The notes below the pieces were generated by a model. That model was not told the DNA's origin, searched no databases, and was given only the letters and a program-made list of their open reading frames with translations. The translations under genes and the position numbers were made by a program. A stretch of 64,000 nucleotides of DNA, taken from the NCBI GenBank assembly GCA_965213885.1, contig OZ243919.1:1240001-1304000 (forward strand), given 5' to 3'. How positions within the stretch are numbered: position 1 is the stretch's first letter; the number at the start of each line of letters is the position of its first letter. Positions 51,586 to 60,577 of this stretch are shown piece by piece. Source of the stretch: VYFG01 sp965213885 (GTDB lineage: Bacteria; Pseudomonadota; Gammaproteobacteria; Arenicellales; Poriferihabitantaceae).

Positions 51586-52041
51586 ATGGCCATATTTGAC
51601 AAGTCTGATAAACAAGCGGAATACGCATCAAACGTGACAACGATCGCAGCTGGAACCAGCATCGTCGGTAAAATTGACATCGAATGCGGCCTGCATATTG
51701 ACGGTGAACTCGAAGGAGAGGTCAACTCCAAGGGTACCGTCAAGGTCGGCCAGACCGGCTTGCTCAAAAGCACCCTGAAGGCCGAGAAACTGGTTGTGAC
51801 TGGCCGATTCTTCGGCACCGCCGACTGCGATCAAATCGAGTTGACCTCCGGCGGGGAAGCCGAAGGGAAACTCATTTCAGCCGGATTGATCATCGACTCC
51901 AGCAGTTCGTTCCAGGGAGAGAGCATCCGGCGCAAGCAAGGCGATACCACCAAACTCCTGGATTTTTCAACGGAACCCTCGGTACGCAGCGGTGGTGTTG
52001 CAGTCAAGGACAAACCTTCCGACAAGACCACCCCGCGGTAG
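51586..52041 (+). CDS. Bactofilin (polymer-forming cytoskeletal protein)
   Basis: A 151-residue bactofilin: a central right-handed beta-helix domain (about 22-112) with repeats such as TIAAGTSIVGKIDIECGLHI, DGELEGEV and KAEKLVVTGRFFGTADCDQI, flanked by disordered termini. Bactofilins form filaments at the inner membrane and often localise peptidoglycan hydrolases of the M23 family. The neighbouring M23-like gene is decayed here while the bactofilin frame is intact. It is the only intact gene between dapD and the ccm operon. Confidence 0.92.
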   Translation: MAIFDKSDKQAEYASNVTTIAAGTSIVGKIDIECGLHIDGELEGEVNSKGTVKVGQTGLLKSTLKAEKLVVTGRFFGTADCDQIELTSGGEAEGKLISAGLIIDSSSSFQGESIRRKQGDTTKLLDFSTEPSVRSGGVAVKDKPSDKTTPR

Positions 52042-52109
52042 CCTTTGGTCGGCCCCTGATCCGATGTGCATGCCACCGGGCTCTTCCGCCTGCGGCGGTC
52101 CGCCCCGGC

Positions 52110-53324
52110 CTATGGCACGCGCCGGTCGACCCGCAACCGTATCGGCGCACCTCCGTGGGTAGCGGTTTCCACGGATTCGCTGGTAAGGTCACCGCTCCGG
52201 GCGGAAGGCGACCCTGAAAGCGAGACCCTGGCGGTAACATCAACCCTTTCCTGGCTGGACAGGTTCCGGCCTTCGATCATGGCGCTGTCGTTGTCCAGTC
52301 GCACGGTTCGGGGGAGGTCGCCGACAGTGAGGCGTCTGGCAGCCAGTGGCATGGGAGGTCCGGATTTGGCCCTGGCGAAGACAAATACCGGTGTGGCTGG
52401 ATCCAGGTTTTTGCGCAATTCAGGCACAATGGAAACCTCAAGCTCTATCAGGGCAGCCGGAAGGCCGCTGTCCGGGATGTCGCCGGATCCGGATGCAGCC
52501 GTTTCCGAGGGATCAGCCACAATGCCGGATGATGCGGTTTCGAGTTGCCGTTGCAGTTGTCCGAGCGCCTCCGGGTTGTCGGCCAGCAGAGGTTCCAGTC
52601 GCTCCAGGTAACCCATCGCCGCCGCCCCGTCTCCCCTGGAGTTCGAACCGAGAGCACCGATCCAGAGCGCGTTGACCTGGACAGGGTCCAGTTCCAGCGC
52701 CCGATCGATGCGCGCCGAGATTTCGGCGGAATAGCGGCCTTCGTTGCGCATCAGGCTGGCATCCGCCCAGGCGGTCAGGATGTCCGGGTCATCCCCCACC
52801 AGATCATGCACCCTGGCGTAGGCTGCCTCGGCCTTGCCGAACTGGCCCATCACCATGTAGGTACGTCCAGCAATGGCCCAGCCATCGGCATTACCGGGGT
52901 TTTCCGCCAGGCTTTGCTCCAGCCGTTGCAACAGTTGCGGTATGTCCGGTTCTGCAGGGGACCCGGCGTCCTGCGGGCTCTGCCATGCAGCCGCCCAGCG
53001 GTCATCCCCAACCTGCTGATAGATCAATCCCGCGGCCAGGGGGATCAGCAGCAAGGCCGCCATGGCGGTCCAGCGCCCGCGGGCCCGGCTTTCGCCAAGG
53101 ACATAATCCGGTCCGGACAGGTCCGACAGGAGAGCAGCCTCCAGTTCCGGCGCCCCGGCTGGGTCATCCTCCACGCCGGCTTCAGCCAGGCGCTCCCTGG
53201 CGATGGCAAGATTCTCCCGGCCCATGTCCACGCTGACGATGCGGCGCGGTCGGATGACGCCGGGCAAGAGCAGAAGGAGGCAGAGAATCGCCAGGCCTGC
53301 GCTGGCCAGGAAAAACCCGGTCAT
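52110..53324 (-). CDS. ccmI: Cytochrome c maturation protein CcmI (TPR apocytochrome chaperone)
   Basis: CcmI holds apocytochrome c and hands it to CcmFH. The 404-residue protein has two N-terminal membrane helices (about 4-23 and 83-103) around a cytoplasmic loop. A periplasmic tetratricopeptide region (about 125-270, with PGNADGWAIAGRTYMVMGQF) and a C-terminal beta domain typical of the long CcmI form (PATPVFVFARAKSGPPMPLA) follow. It is last in the operon and overlaps ccmH by four bases. Confidence 0.9.
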   Translation of the reverse strand: MTGFFLASAGLAILCLLLLLPGVIRPRRIVSVDMGRENLAIARERLAEAGVEDDPAGAPELEAALLSDLSGPDYVLGESRARGRWTAMAALLLIPLAAGLIYQQVGDDRWAAAWQSPQDAGSPAEPDIPQLLQRLEQSLAENPGNADGWAIAGRTYMVMGQFGKAEAAYARVHDLVGDDPDILTAWADASLMRNEGRYSAEISARIDRALELDPVQVNALWIGALGSNSRGDGAAAMGYLERLEPLLADNPEALGQLQRQLETASSGIVADPSETAASGSGDIPDSGLPAALIELEVSIVPELRKNLDPATPVFVFARAKSGPPMPLAARRLTVGDLPRTVRLDNDSAMIEGRNLSSQERVDVTARVSLSGSPSARSGDLTSESVETATHGGAPIRLRVDRRVP

Positions 53325-53833
53325 CCCTCCGAACCCGGTCTATGTCTGCCCCTGTCGTCCTTCGAATCTTCCAGCAGGGTCCTGGCCCGTTGCAGGTCGT
53401 CCTCGCTGTAGCCGGTGGGCGCAGCGGTCGCACGCCGTCGCCACCGCAGCACCCACCATACCAGGATCAGGGACAGAACCAGGGGGGACATCCACAGAAA
53501 TGCGGTAGCTGCGGTGAATCGGGGGCGGTAGAGCACGAACTCACCGTAACGGGCGACCATGTAATCAACCACTTCCGAACGACTCCTGCCATCACCGATC
53601 AGCTCTCGTGTCCTTCGCCGCAGATCCTGTGCGAGGTCGGCGTTCGAGTCCGCCAGGTTCTGGTTCTGGCATACCAGACAACGGAGTTCGCGGATCATCT
53701 GCTGGTACAGTGCTTCCCTGGCGGGATCGGCGAATTCCACGACATCCACCTTGGCGGTCGCCGGCACGGCCAGCCAGATCCAGACCAACATGGCCATCAT
53801 GACCGAAATCCGGCGACTGGCCCGCCCGCTCAA
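53321..53833 (-). CDS. ccmH: Cytochrome c maturation thiol-disulfide protein CcmH
   Basis: A 170-residue membrane-anchored periplasmic oxidoreductase that reduces apocytochrome cysteines for haem ligation. It has a signal peptide (about 1-27), the CcmH motif LRCLVCQNQNLADSNADLA with Cys52 and Cys55, a membrane helix (about 108-129) and a short basic tail. It overlaps both neighbours by four bases. Confidence 0.94.
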   Translation of the reverse strand: MSGRASRRISVMMAMLVWIWLAVPATAKVDVVEFADPAREALYQQMIRELRCLVCQNQNLADSNADLAQDLRRRTRELIGDGRSRSEVVDYMVARYGEFVLYRPRFTAATAFLWMSPLVLSLILVWWVLRWRRRATAAPTGYSEDDLQRARTLLEDSKDDRGRHRPGSEG

Positions 53834-54357
53834 TTGACCCCTTCCCGCAACTGCCGTATCACCGGCAACAGGACCTCCAGTGCATCAGTCTCGCTGATCG
53901 GACCGACATGCTTGTAGCGGATATAACCGGTCCGGTCGATGACAAAGGTTTCCGGCACCCCGTATACCCCGTAATCGATACCCACGTCCCCGCTCCCGTC
54001 AAATGCGCTCATGAGGTAGGGGTCGCCCCACTCGGTCAGCCAGTTCCGGGCATCACCGCGCTTGTCCTTGTAATTCAGTCCCACAACATCAACTCCTTTC
54101 GACAGGGAGGTGATCACCGGATGCTCCTGGCGGCAGGCAACGCACCAGGAAGCCCAGACGTTGAGCAGCCAGACCTTGTCCGCCATGTCCCGGGGGCTAA
54201 ATTTCGCCCCGGGATCATCCAGTCTGTCGAGAGTGAATTCCGGCGCCGGCTTGTCGATCAGGGTGGACGGGAGCTTCTGCGGGTCCAGGTCCAGGCCTTT
54301 CCAGAGCAACAGCACCAAGCCGGCGAACACCGCCAGCGGCAACACAAACCGGTTCAT
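53830..54357 (-). CDS. ccmG: Periplasmic thioredoxin-like CcmG/DsbE
   Basis: A 175-residue membrane-tethered thioredoxin that keeps the CcmH/apocytochrome thiols reduced. It has one N-terminal helix (about 4-20), a thioredoxin fold with active site Cys72-Val-Ala-Cys75 in NVWASWCVACRQEHP and the cis-Pro loop GVYGVPETFVID. ATG 54357 overlaps the ccmF stop; the longer frame is inside ccmF. Confidence 0.94.
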   Translation of the reverse strand: MNRFVLPLAVFAGLVLLLWKGLDLDPQKLPSTLIDKPAPEFTLDRLDDPGAKFSPRDMADKVWLLNVWASWCVACRQEHPVITSLSKGVDVVGLNYKDKRGDARNWLTEWGDPYLMSAFDGSGDVGIDYGVYGVPETFVIDRTGYIRYKHVGPISETDALEVLLPVIRQLREGVN

Positions 54358-56318
54358 GCCGCCTGGCGCGGCACTGCTGCCGCTCGGGACTCTCGACGAC
54401 GCCGATAACGTGCATCCGTAGCCGCTACCAGGCCGCCGATACCCATCAGGAAGGCCCCCATCCAGATCCATCGTATGAATGGCTTGAAATAGATCCGCAC
54501 GGCCCAGGACCCCTGATCATCGAGCGGTTCCCCAAGGGCCACGAAGAGGTCTCGGGTCAGGCCGGGATCAATGGCGGCCTCCGTCATGGGATCCTTTTGC
54601 ACCAGATAGGTTCGCTTCTCCGGATGCATCTGGCCGATCAGGCGGTCGCCCGAGTAGACCTCAAACCATCCCATGAGGGAGCGGTAGTTGGGACCGGTGG
54701 TTTCACGGACACCCTGGAACCGGAAGGTGTAGCCGGAAACCGTGAATTCCTCCCCGGGCGCCATCCGCAGATCCTTCTCGATGCTGAATCCCTTGACCAT
54801 CGCCACGCCCACGATAAAGACCCCAACACCGAAATGCGCAAGGTGCATGCCCTTGATGCCCCTTGGCAGGCGCAGCAGGTCGGGTGCGCGCTGCCCCGCA
54901 CGGGTACGTGAGACAAGACCGGCCAGACTCTCGAGCATGACCCAGCAGCCAAGGGCGATACCGAGCGCCGCGGGAATGGAATAGCGGGCCATCGCGAACG
55001 GCGCGGCCAATCCGATCAGCAGCGCGGTCCCCCCTGGCAGCAGATGCCTCCCCAGGGTGCGTGACAGACGGTCCCGTTTCCAGCGAAGCAGGGCGCCCAC
55101 CACCAGCAGGAGTACCAGCGGCACGCCGAGGATACCGAATAGAAGATCGAAGTAGGGCGGCCCCACCGAAATCTTGGTGCCGCTGACCGCATCCAGGAAC
55201 AGCGGGTAGAGCGTACCGACAAGAACCGCGAAGCAAAGCACCGCAAACAGCACATTATTCAGCAGTATGGCGGTTTCCCGGGAAACCGGTTCGAACCGGA
55301 CGAAGCTCCGGATGCTCGGCGCACGCCAGGCATAGAGCAGCAGCGAGCTGCCGATGACGATGCACAGGAAGACCAGGATGAACAGCCCCCGGGTCGGGTC
55401 ATTGGCGAAGGCATGGACCGAAGTCAGGACACCGGAACGGACCAGGAAGGTGCCCAACAGGGAAAGGGAGAACGCCATGACTGCAAGCAGCACGCTCCAG
55501 GCCTTGAATACACCGCGCTTTTCCGTGGCGGCAAGTGAATGGATGAGGGCGGTACCCACGAGCCAGGGCATGAACGAGGCGTTCTCCACCGGGTCCCAGA
55601 ACCACCAGCCACCCCAGCCCAGTTCATAGTACGCCCACCAGGAACCGAGCGCGATACCGAATGTCAGGAACATCCAGGCGATGTTGGTCCAGGGACGGGA
55701 CCAGCGGGACCATGCCGCGTCCAGGCGCCCGCCGATCATGGCGGCGATGGCAAAGGCGAAAGCCACGGAAAATCCCACATAACCCATGTACAGCATGGGG
55801 GGGTGTATGGCCAGGCCGATGTCCTGCAGAAGCGGATTGAGGTCCCGGCCTTCCGCGGGAACCGGGAAGAGCCGTTCAAACGGGTTCGAGGTGAACACCA
55901 CAAACAGCAGGATACCCACCGATACCAGGCCCATAACGGACAGGACTCTGGCGCTCATCACATCCGGCAGGCCCCGGGTACCCAGTGCCACCGCCCCGGT
56001 CCAGACCGACAGGATCAATGCCCATAGCAGCAACGACCCCTCATGTCCTCCCCAGACACCGGAAATCCGGTAGATCAGGGGAAGCCGGGAGTTGGAGTGA
56101 TTGGCGATGTAGGCGACGGAAAAATCACTGACAATACTGGACCAGGTGAGACAGACATAGGAAACCGCCACCATGATGAACAGGTTCAGGGCCAGCGGAC
56201 GTGCCAGCAGGACCCAGCTGGAGATTCCGCGCAACGAACCCGCGAGGGGGAGCACGCCCAGCAGCACGGAAAGCACCAGTGCAAGAATCAGGGCGAAGTG
56301 GCCGATCTCGGGAATCAT
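54354..56318 (-). CDS. ccmF: Cytochrome c-type haem lyase subunit CcmF
   Basis: The large membrane subunit of the haem-ligation complex, 654 residues with about 14-15 membrane helices. The tryptophan-rich WWD domain is present (GWGGWWFWDPVENASFMPWL, about 234-253), with haem-coordinating histidines expected near HSNSR, HPPMLYMGY and later loops. Normal length for CcmF. Confidence 0.95.
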   Translation of the reverse strand: MIPEIGHFALILALVLSVLLGVLPLAGSLRGISSWVLLARPLALNLFIMVAVSYVCLTWSSIVSDFSVAYIANHSNSRLPLIYRISGVWGGHEGSLLLWALILSVWTGAVALGTRGLPDVMSARVLSVMGLVSVGILLFVVFTSNPFERLFPVPAEGRDLNPLLQDIGLAIHPPMLYMGYVGFSVAFAFAIAAMIGGRLDAAWSRWSRPWTNIAWMFLTFGIALGSWWAYYELGWGGWWFWDPVENASFMPWLVGTALIHSLAATEKRGVFKAWSVLLAVMAFSLSLLGTFLVRSGVLTSVHAFANDPTRGLFILVFLCIVIGSSLLLYAWRAPSIRSFVRFEPVSRETAILLNNVLFAVLCFAVLVGTLYPLFLDAVSGTKISVGPPYFDLLFGILGVPLVLLLVVGALLRWKRDRLSRTLGRHLLPGGTALLIGLAAPFAMARYSIPAALGIALGCWVMLESLAGLVSRTRAGQRAPDLLRLPRGIKGMHLAHFGVGVFIVGVAMVKGFSIEKDLRMAPGEEFTVSGYTFRFQGVRETTGPNYRSLMGWFEVYSGDRLIGQMHPEKRTYLVQKDPMTEAAIDPGLTRDLFVALGEPLDDQGSWAVRIYFKPFIRWIWMGAFLMGIGGLVAATDARYRRRRESRAAAVPRQAA

Positions 56319-56779
56319 TGCTGGCTGTAGTTTCCGGCCTGTTCCCGATAGGCACCGGCATTGGCCTGCCTGAGGGCCTCGTGCACCTCGGGCGGCATGT
56401 AGTTCTCATCGTGTTTCGCCAGCACCTGCTGGGCCACGAACCTGCCATCCACCAGATTTCCCGTGGTGACGATACCCTGGCCTTCGCGGAACAGGTCCGG
56501 AAGGATGCCGTCGTACTGCACGGTCACCACTTTCGCCGTGTCGGTGAGATCGAACCAGACTTCGAGGTCACCCGGTTCGCGCCGCACGCTCCCGTCCACC
56601 ACCATGCCGCCGAGGCGGAACGTGGCGCCCTTCGGCACCTCTCCGGCCACCACCTGGCTCGGGCTGTAGAACAGGTTGATGTTCTGGTTGAGGGCGATCA
56701 GCGCCAGAGCAACAGCACCGCCGACCCCGAACAGAAGGAGTCCGACCAGTATCAGCCGTTGGCGTCGCCGGGGGGTCAT
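56315..56779 (-). CDS. ccmE: Periplasmic haem chaperone CcmE
   Basis: A 154-residue haem carrier with one N-terminal helix (about 8-30) and an OB-fold domain (45-125). His123, which binds haem covalently, is in LAKHDENYMPPEV. The Ala/Gln-rich tail is short. ATG 56779 overlaps the ccmD end. Confidence 0.95.
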   Translation of the reverse strand: MTPRRRQRLILVGLLLFGVGGAVALALIALNQNINLFYSPSQVVAGEVPKGATFRLGGMVVDGSVRREPGDLEVWFDLTDTAKVVTVQYDGILPDLFREGQGIVTTGNLVDGRFVAQQVLAKHDENYMPPEVHEALRQANAGAYREQAGNYSQQ

Positions 56780-56955
56780 GCCCGCCCTCCGGTATTCTCC
56801 GCGTCCTGTCCGTCCGGCTGCAGGGAGATCCTCCGCAACAGGGACCGCACGCGGTTCAGCGGGGCCAGGAAATGCCACAGGAGCAGCACCAGCACAACCA
56901 GGTAACTGGCCCAGACGTAGAACGCGTAGCCTCCCATGTGCAGGAAGTCAGCCAT
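56776..56955 (-). CDS. ccmD: Haem exporter protein CcmD
   Basis: A 59-residue single-helix protein that helps release holo-CcmE from CcmABC. The CcmD signature MGGYAFYVWASYLVVLVLLL is clear (residues 7-26), followed by a basic cytoplasmic tail. The start at 56955 overlaps the ccmC stop by eight bases. Confidence 0.92.
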   Translation of the reverse strand: MADFLHMGGYAFYVWASYLVVLVLLLWHFLAPLNRVRSLLRRISLQPDGQDAENTGGRA

Positions 56956-57766
56956 GGGCGAGCTCCTGCACCCAGCGGGTGCGACGTTCATGGTGGAGAA
57001 GTTCCGCCCTCAGGCGGTTGAACACCGCCCCGGCAAAATAGAAATTGAATGCCAGGAACATCACCAGCAAGGGAACCAGCATCCGTGTGTCCATGGTGGG
57101 CCTGCCAAGCCGGGTGACGGTGGAGCCCTGGTGCAGCGTGTTCCACCATTCCACCGAAAAATGGATGACGGGCAGGTTGATGACTCCGACCAGTGCCAGC
57201 ACCGCGGAGGCCCTGGCGGCCGTGCGCCGGTCCTCGATGGCTGCGGACAGGGCCATGTAGCCGATGAAAAGGAACAACAGAACCAGTTCCGAGGTCAATC
57301 GGGCGTCCCAGACCCAGTAGGTGCCCCACGTGGGCTTGCCCCACAGGGAACCGGTGAGAAGGGCGCAGAACGTGAACATGGCACCCAGCGGCGCAATGGA
57401 TCTGGCAGCCAGGTCAGCGACCTTGAGATGCCAGACAAGACCGATGACCGCGGCCACCGCCATCGCGGCATAGCTGGACATGGAAAGCCATGCCGACGGC
57501 ACGTGAATGTAGATGATGCGGTAGCTGTCCCCCATCTGGTAATCCGGCGGCGCCACAACCAGTCCCAGGTACAGTCCGGCGACGAACAGCACCAGCGAGA
57601 TCCATCCACACACCGGTGCCCAGCGCGTTGAAAAACCATAAATCCATGCCGGCGAGCCGAACCGGTGAAACCACACCCAGCGCCTGCCAGACGGGGCATG
57701 AACGGTGTTATTCGGTGACATCGTCGCTCGACTGGTTGGGTCGCTGGAAGTTCTTGCGCGGTTCAT
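56948..57766 (-). CDS. ccmC: Haem exporter protein CcmC
   Basis: A six-helix membrane protein that attaches haem to CcmE. The 272-residue chain carries the WWD-type tryptophan-rich segment KPTWGTYWVWDARLTSELVL and flanking haem-ligand histidines in YIHVPSAWLSM and VIHFSVEWWNTLHQG. The N-terminal about 25 residues (RARTSSDPTSRATMSPNNTV) are hydrophilic and extra to most CcmC proteins, so the true start could be ATG 57721. It begins 48 bases after ccmB. Confidence 0.94.
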   Translation of the reverse strand: MNRARTSSDPTSRATMSPNNTVHAPSGRRWVWFHRFGSPAWIYGFSTRWAPVCGWISLVLFVAGLYLGLVVAPPDYQMGDSYRIIYIHVPSAWLSMSSYAAMAVAAVIGLVWHLKVADLAARSIAPLGAMFTFCALLTGSLWGKPTWGTYWVWDARLTSELVLLFLFIGYMALSAAIEDRRTAARASAVLALVGVINLPVIHFSVEWWNTLHQGSTVTRLGRPTMDTRMLVPLLVMFLAFNFYFAGAVFNRLRAELLHHERRTRWVQELAHG

Positions 57767-57813
57767 TTCGTATTGTAGCTTTCATGATCCCGGATTATGG
57801 GATCCCAGGGCTT

Positions 57814-58518
57814 TCAGTTCAAACTGATCCGGATGGCAGCCGCGGCAGCCAGCGGGCAGACCGCCAGGGTGAACAGCGAGAACGCGGCCAGTAACAGCAG
57901 GTGCGGCAGCGGATCCTGGCTGACCATGGCGGACTGGACTGCCCCGGCGCCGAATATGAGGGCGGGAACATACAATGGCAATACCAGCAGGCTGAGCAAC
58001 ACGCCGTTGCGACGGATTCCCACGGTAAGCCCCACACCCACCGCACCGATCAGGCTCAGGGCCGGCGTTCCCAACACGAGGCTGCACGCGAGCACCACCG
58101 CGGCGTTTCCGGGCAACAGCATCAGCATCGACAGCAGCGGCGACATCACGATCAGCGGGACGGAGCTGGCCAGCCAGTGGGCGACGGCCTTGGCCAGCAC
58201 CAGCAGACTGAGCGGCTGGGGGCTGAGAGCGAGCTGCTCCAGGCTGCCATCCTCGTAGTCCGGACGAAACATGCTGTCCAGGGCAAGGAGGGTGGCCAAC
58301 AGGGCGACCACCCAGATGATCCCCGGCCCGGAATCCTGCAGCAGCTGACGGTCCGGGGTCACGGAAAGGGGAAACAGGCTGACCACGACGACGAAGAACA
58401 GGACCGGCTGTACCAGGTCGTTCCGCTCACGCAGGGCGATGCGCAGGTCCCTGCGAAGCAGTGACCAGAATCCCGACCAGAGGGATTGGACGGATGGAGC
58501 GTGGCCGCGATCAGTCAT
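57814..58518 (-). CDS. ccmB: Haem exporter protein CcmB
   Basis: A 234-residue membrane partner of CcmA with about six helices. Conserved features include LLRRDLRIALRERNDLVQPV near the N-terminus and IIWVVALLATLLALDSMFRP then DYEDGSLEQL. It overlaps the ccmA stop by eight bases. The CcmAB ATPase energises release of haem-loaded CcmE. Confidence 0.94.
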   Translation of the reverse strand: MTDRGHAPSVQSLWSGFWSLLRRDLRIALRERNDLVQPVLFFVVVVSLFPLSVTPDRQLLQDSGPGIIWVVALLATLLALDSMFRPDYEDGSLEQLALSPQPLSLLVLAKAVAHWLASSVPLIVMSPLLSMLMLLPGNAAVVLACSLVLGTPALSLIGAVGVGLTVGIRRNGVLLSLLVLPLYVPALIFGAGAVQSAMVSQDPLPHLLLLAAFSLFTLAVCPLAAAAAIRISLN

Positions 58519-59167
58519 GAACGCCCGGCAGCCGGACTTCCCGCAACCCCCCGGGGTCAAGGAGCGGTTGATGGCTGCTGAAAATCACCAGTCCGCCCCG
58601 GTCCAGATGTTCCCTGAGGGCTGTCTCGAGGATGCCGATGCCGGAATCATCCAGGGCCGTGGCAGGTTCGTCGAGGATCCACAAAGGTGCATCACTGAGC
58701 ATCACCCGTGCCAGGGCCGTGCGCTGTTGCTGGCCGGCGGACAGGGTCCGGCACGGGCGTTCGTGCCGCCGTTGGATGCCGACGGACTCAAGGGTTTCGC
58801 TGATGCGCTGCCCTTCGGGGCGCCGGCCGTGCAGCGCCCCCAGGACATCCAGATTCTCCCGTGGCGTCAGTTCACCCTTCAGGGCAGGCCTGTGTCCCAG
58901 ATAACTGATCTGGGCCCGGTATTCAGTGGCGGACTTCCGGATGTCCGAGCCGTTCCAGAAAACGCTGCCGGATTCAGCCAGCGCCAGGCCACACAGGATG
59001 CGCAGGAGCGATGTCTTGCCACTGCCGTTCGCACCCATGACCTGCAATCCCACACCGGCTTCCACCGCCAGTGAAAGGCCGCAGAAGAGGCTCTGGAATC
59101 CCCGAAGGCATTCAATCTCGGCGGCTTTCAGCCTGTTTTCGCCGGGAAACGTGGCAGGTCGGTTCAA
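58511..59167 (-). CDS. ccmA: Cytochrome c biogenesis ATP-binding protein CcmA
   Basis: An ABC ATPase of about 218 residues: Walker A GANGSGKTSLLRIL (about 45), the signature LSAGQQQR and Walker B LWILDEPATALD. The frame is open to 59329, but that extension overlaps the dinB start region. No ATG lies close to the conserved start (LKAAEIECLRGFQSLFCGLS), so a TTG at 59167 is proposed; the true start is uncertain. It is the first gene of the nine-gene ccm operon and is divergent from dinB. Confidence 0.9.
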   Translation of the reverse strand: MNRPATFPGENRLKAAEIECLRGFQSLFCGLSLAVEAGVGLQVMGANGSGKTSLLRILCGLALAESGSVFWNGSDIRKSATEYRAQISYLGHRPALKGELTPRENLDVLGALHGRRPEGQRISETLESVGIQRRHERPCRTLSAGQQQRTALARVMLSDAPLWILDEPATALDDSGIGILETALREHLDRGGLVIFSSHQPLLDPGGLREVRLPGVHD

Positions 59168-59261
59168 AATACCAGGACAGTTTGGGGCAGGACCGAGTGT
59201 AGGCAGTACACCGGTCACGCTCAATACCCCAGTTTTTCCGTGTGGGGATAAAATTGCAGGT

Positions 59262-60449
59262 ATGATCCTGCACATCGATATGGATGCGTTCTTCGCCTCC
59301 GTGGAAGAGAGGGATGATCCCAGCCTCAAGGGACGTCCCGTGGTAGTGGGCGGGCGCCCGGAGGACAGGGGGGTGGTGGCCGCCGCGAACTATACCGCCA
59401 GGGAATTCGGCATTCACAGCGCAATGCCCATGGCGCGGGCGGTCAGGCTTTGTCGTCAACTCGTCATCGTGCCCCCGAGGGGGAAGGTCTATCGGGAGGT
59501 TTCCGGCCAGATTCAGGACATTTTCCGACAATTCACCCCCCAGATCGAGCCGCTCTCTCTGGACGAGGCATTTCTCGATATCAGCGCGTCCCTACGCCTG
59601 TTCGGGGATGCCGAGAAGATCGGCCGCCAGATCAAGCTGGACATCCGGAACGACCTGGGGCTGGTGGCGTCCGTGGGGGGTGCGCCCAACAAGTTCCTCG
59701 CCAAGCTCGCCAGTGAACAGGGTAAACCCGACGGATTCCTCTTCATCCATGCCGGCCATGTCCAGGATTTTCTCGACCCGCTGCCGGTGGAGAGCATCTG
59801 GGGCGTGGGAAAAGCCGCCCGGCGCCGACTTCACGCAGCGGGCGTCCGCACGATCGGCGATCTTCGCCGGACATCCGGGGACTGGCTCGAAACCGTTTTC
59901 GGCAAATCCGGAATCCGCCTGTGGCAGCTCAGCCATGGCATCGACCAAAGAGCAGTGGTCACGGACAGCGAGGCCAAGTCCATCTCCCACGAAACCACAT
60001 TCAGCAGGGACATCACCGACCTGGACGCGCTCGAACCCATCGCGCTGTCCCTCACGGAGGGTGTCTGCTACCGCATGCGGCGCGCCGGATTGGGGGCCAG
60101 GACGGTAAACCTGAAAGTGCGGTTCCACGATTTTTCCACGGTCACCCGCGCACACAGCCTCCCCGGGCGCACCGACCATACCCTGGTCATCTGGCAGGAG
60201 TTGCGCCGGCTCCTCCGGGCCCTCCTGGCCGACCGGCGGTTCGCTGTACGCCTGGTGGGCGTGGGGGTGAGCAATTTCACTGGCAGTACCCCACCGGTGG
60301 AACAATCCCAGGCGGATATTTTCGAAGCCACCGAAGAAATCGGCGGTATCCGGCAACCGGAGGACCGGCAGGAGAAACTCGACCGGCTGACCGACGAGGC
60401 TCGCGCGCGTTTCGGCAAGAACATACTGAGACGGGGGCGTGGTCTTTGA
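59262..60449 (+). CDS. dinB: DNA polymerase IV
   Basis: A Y-family translesion polymerase. The 395-residue protein has the metal-binding Asp6 in LHIDMDAFFASVEE, the catalytic SLDEAFLDIS (Asp101, Glu102), the helix-hairpin-helix region (IWGVGKAARRRLHAAGVRTI) and the little-finger domain. No canonical beta-clamp QL-type tail is seen at the C-terminus (RFGKNILRRGRGL). No LexA box (CTGT-N8-ACAG) is found upstream, so SOS control is not evident. Confidence 0.93.
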   Translation: MILHIDMDAFFASVEERDDPSLKGRPVVVGGRPEDRGVVAAANYTAREFGIHSAMPMARAVRLCRQLVIVPPRGKVYREVSGQIQDIFRQFTPQIEPLSLDEAFLDISASLRLFGDAEKIGRQIKLDIRNDLGLVASVGGAPNKFLAKLASEQGKPDGFLFIHAGHVQDFLDPLPVESIWGVGKAARRRLHAAGVRTIGDLRRTSGDWLETVFGKSGIRLWQLSHGIDQRAVVTDSEAKSISHETTFSRDITDLDALEPIALSLTEGVCYRMRRAGLGARTVNLKVRFHDFSTVTRAHSLPGRTDHTLVIWQELRRLLRALLADRRFAVRLVGVGVSNFTGSTPPVEQSQADIFEATEEIGGIRQPEDRQEKLDRLTDEARARFGKNILRRGRGL

Positions 60450-60577
60450 CCCGGTCCATCCGGAGCTTCCGGGTCATCGACATTCCGGGATGTCTGCTTA
60501 GGAGGGTCCCGTCCACCCGGCCGCGCCCCATGCGGCATTCCACCGGGGTTTACCCGGGCCTGGATGGTGAGTGACCG

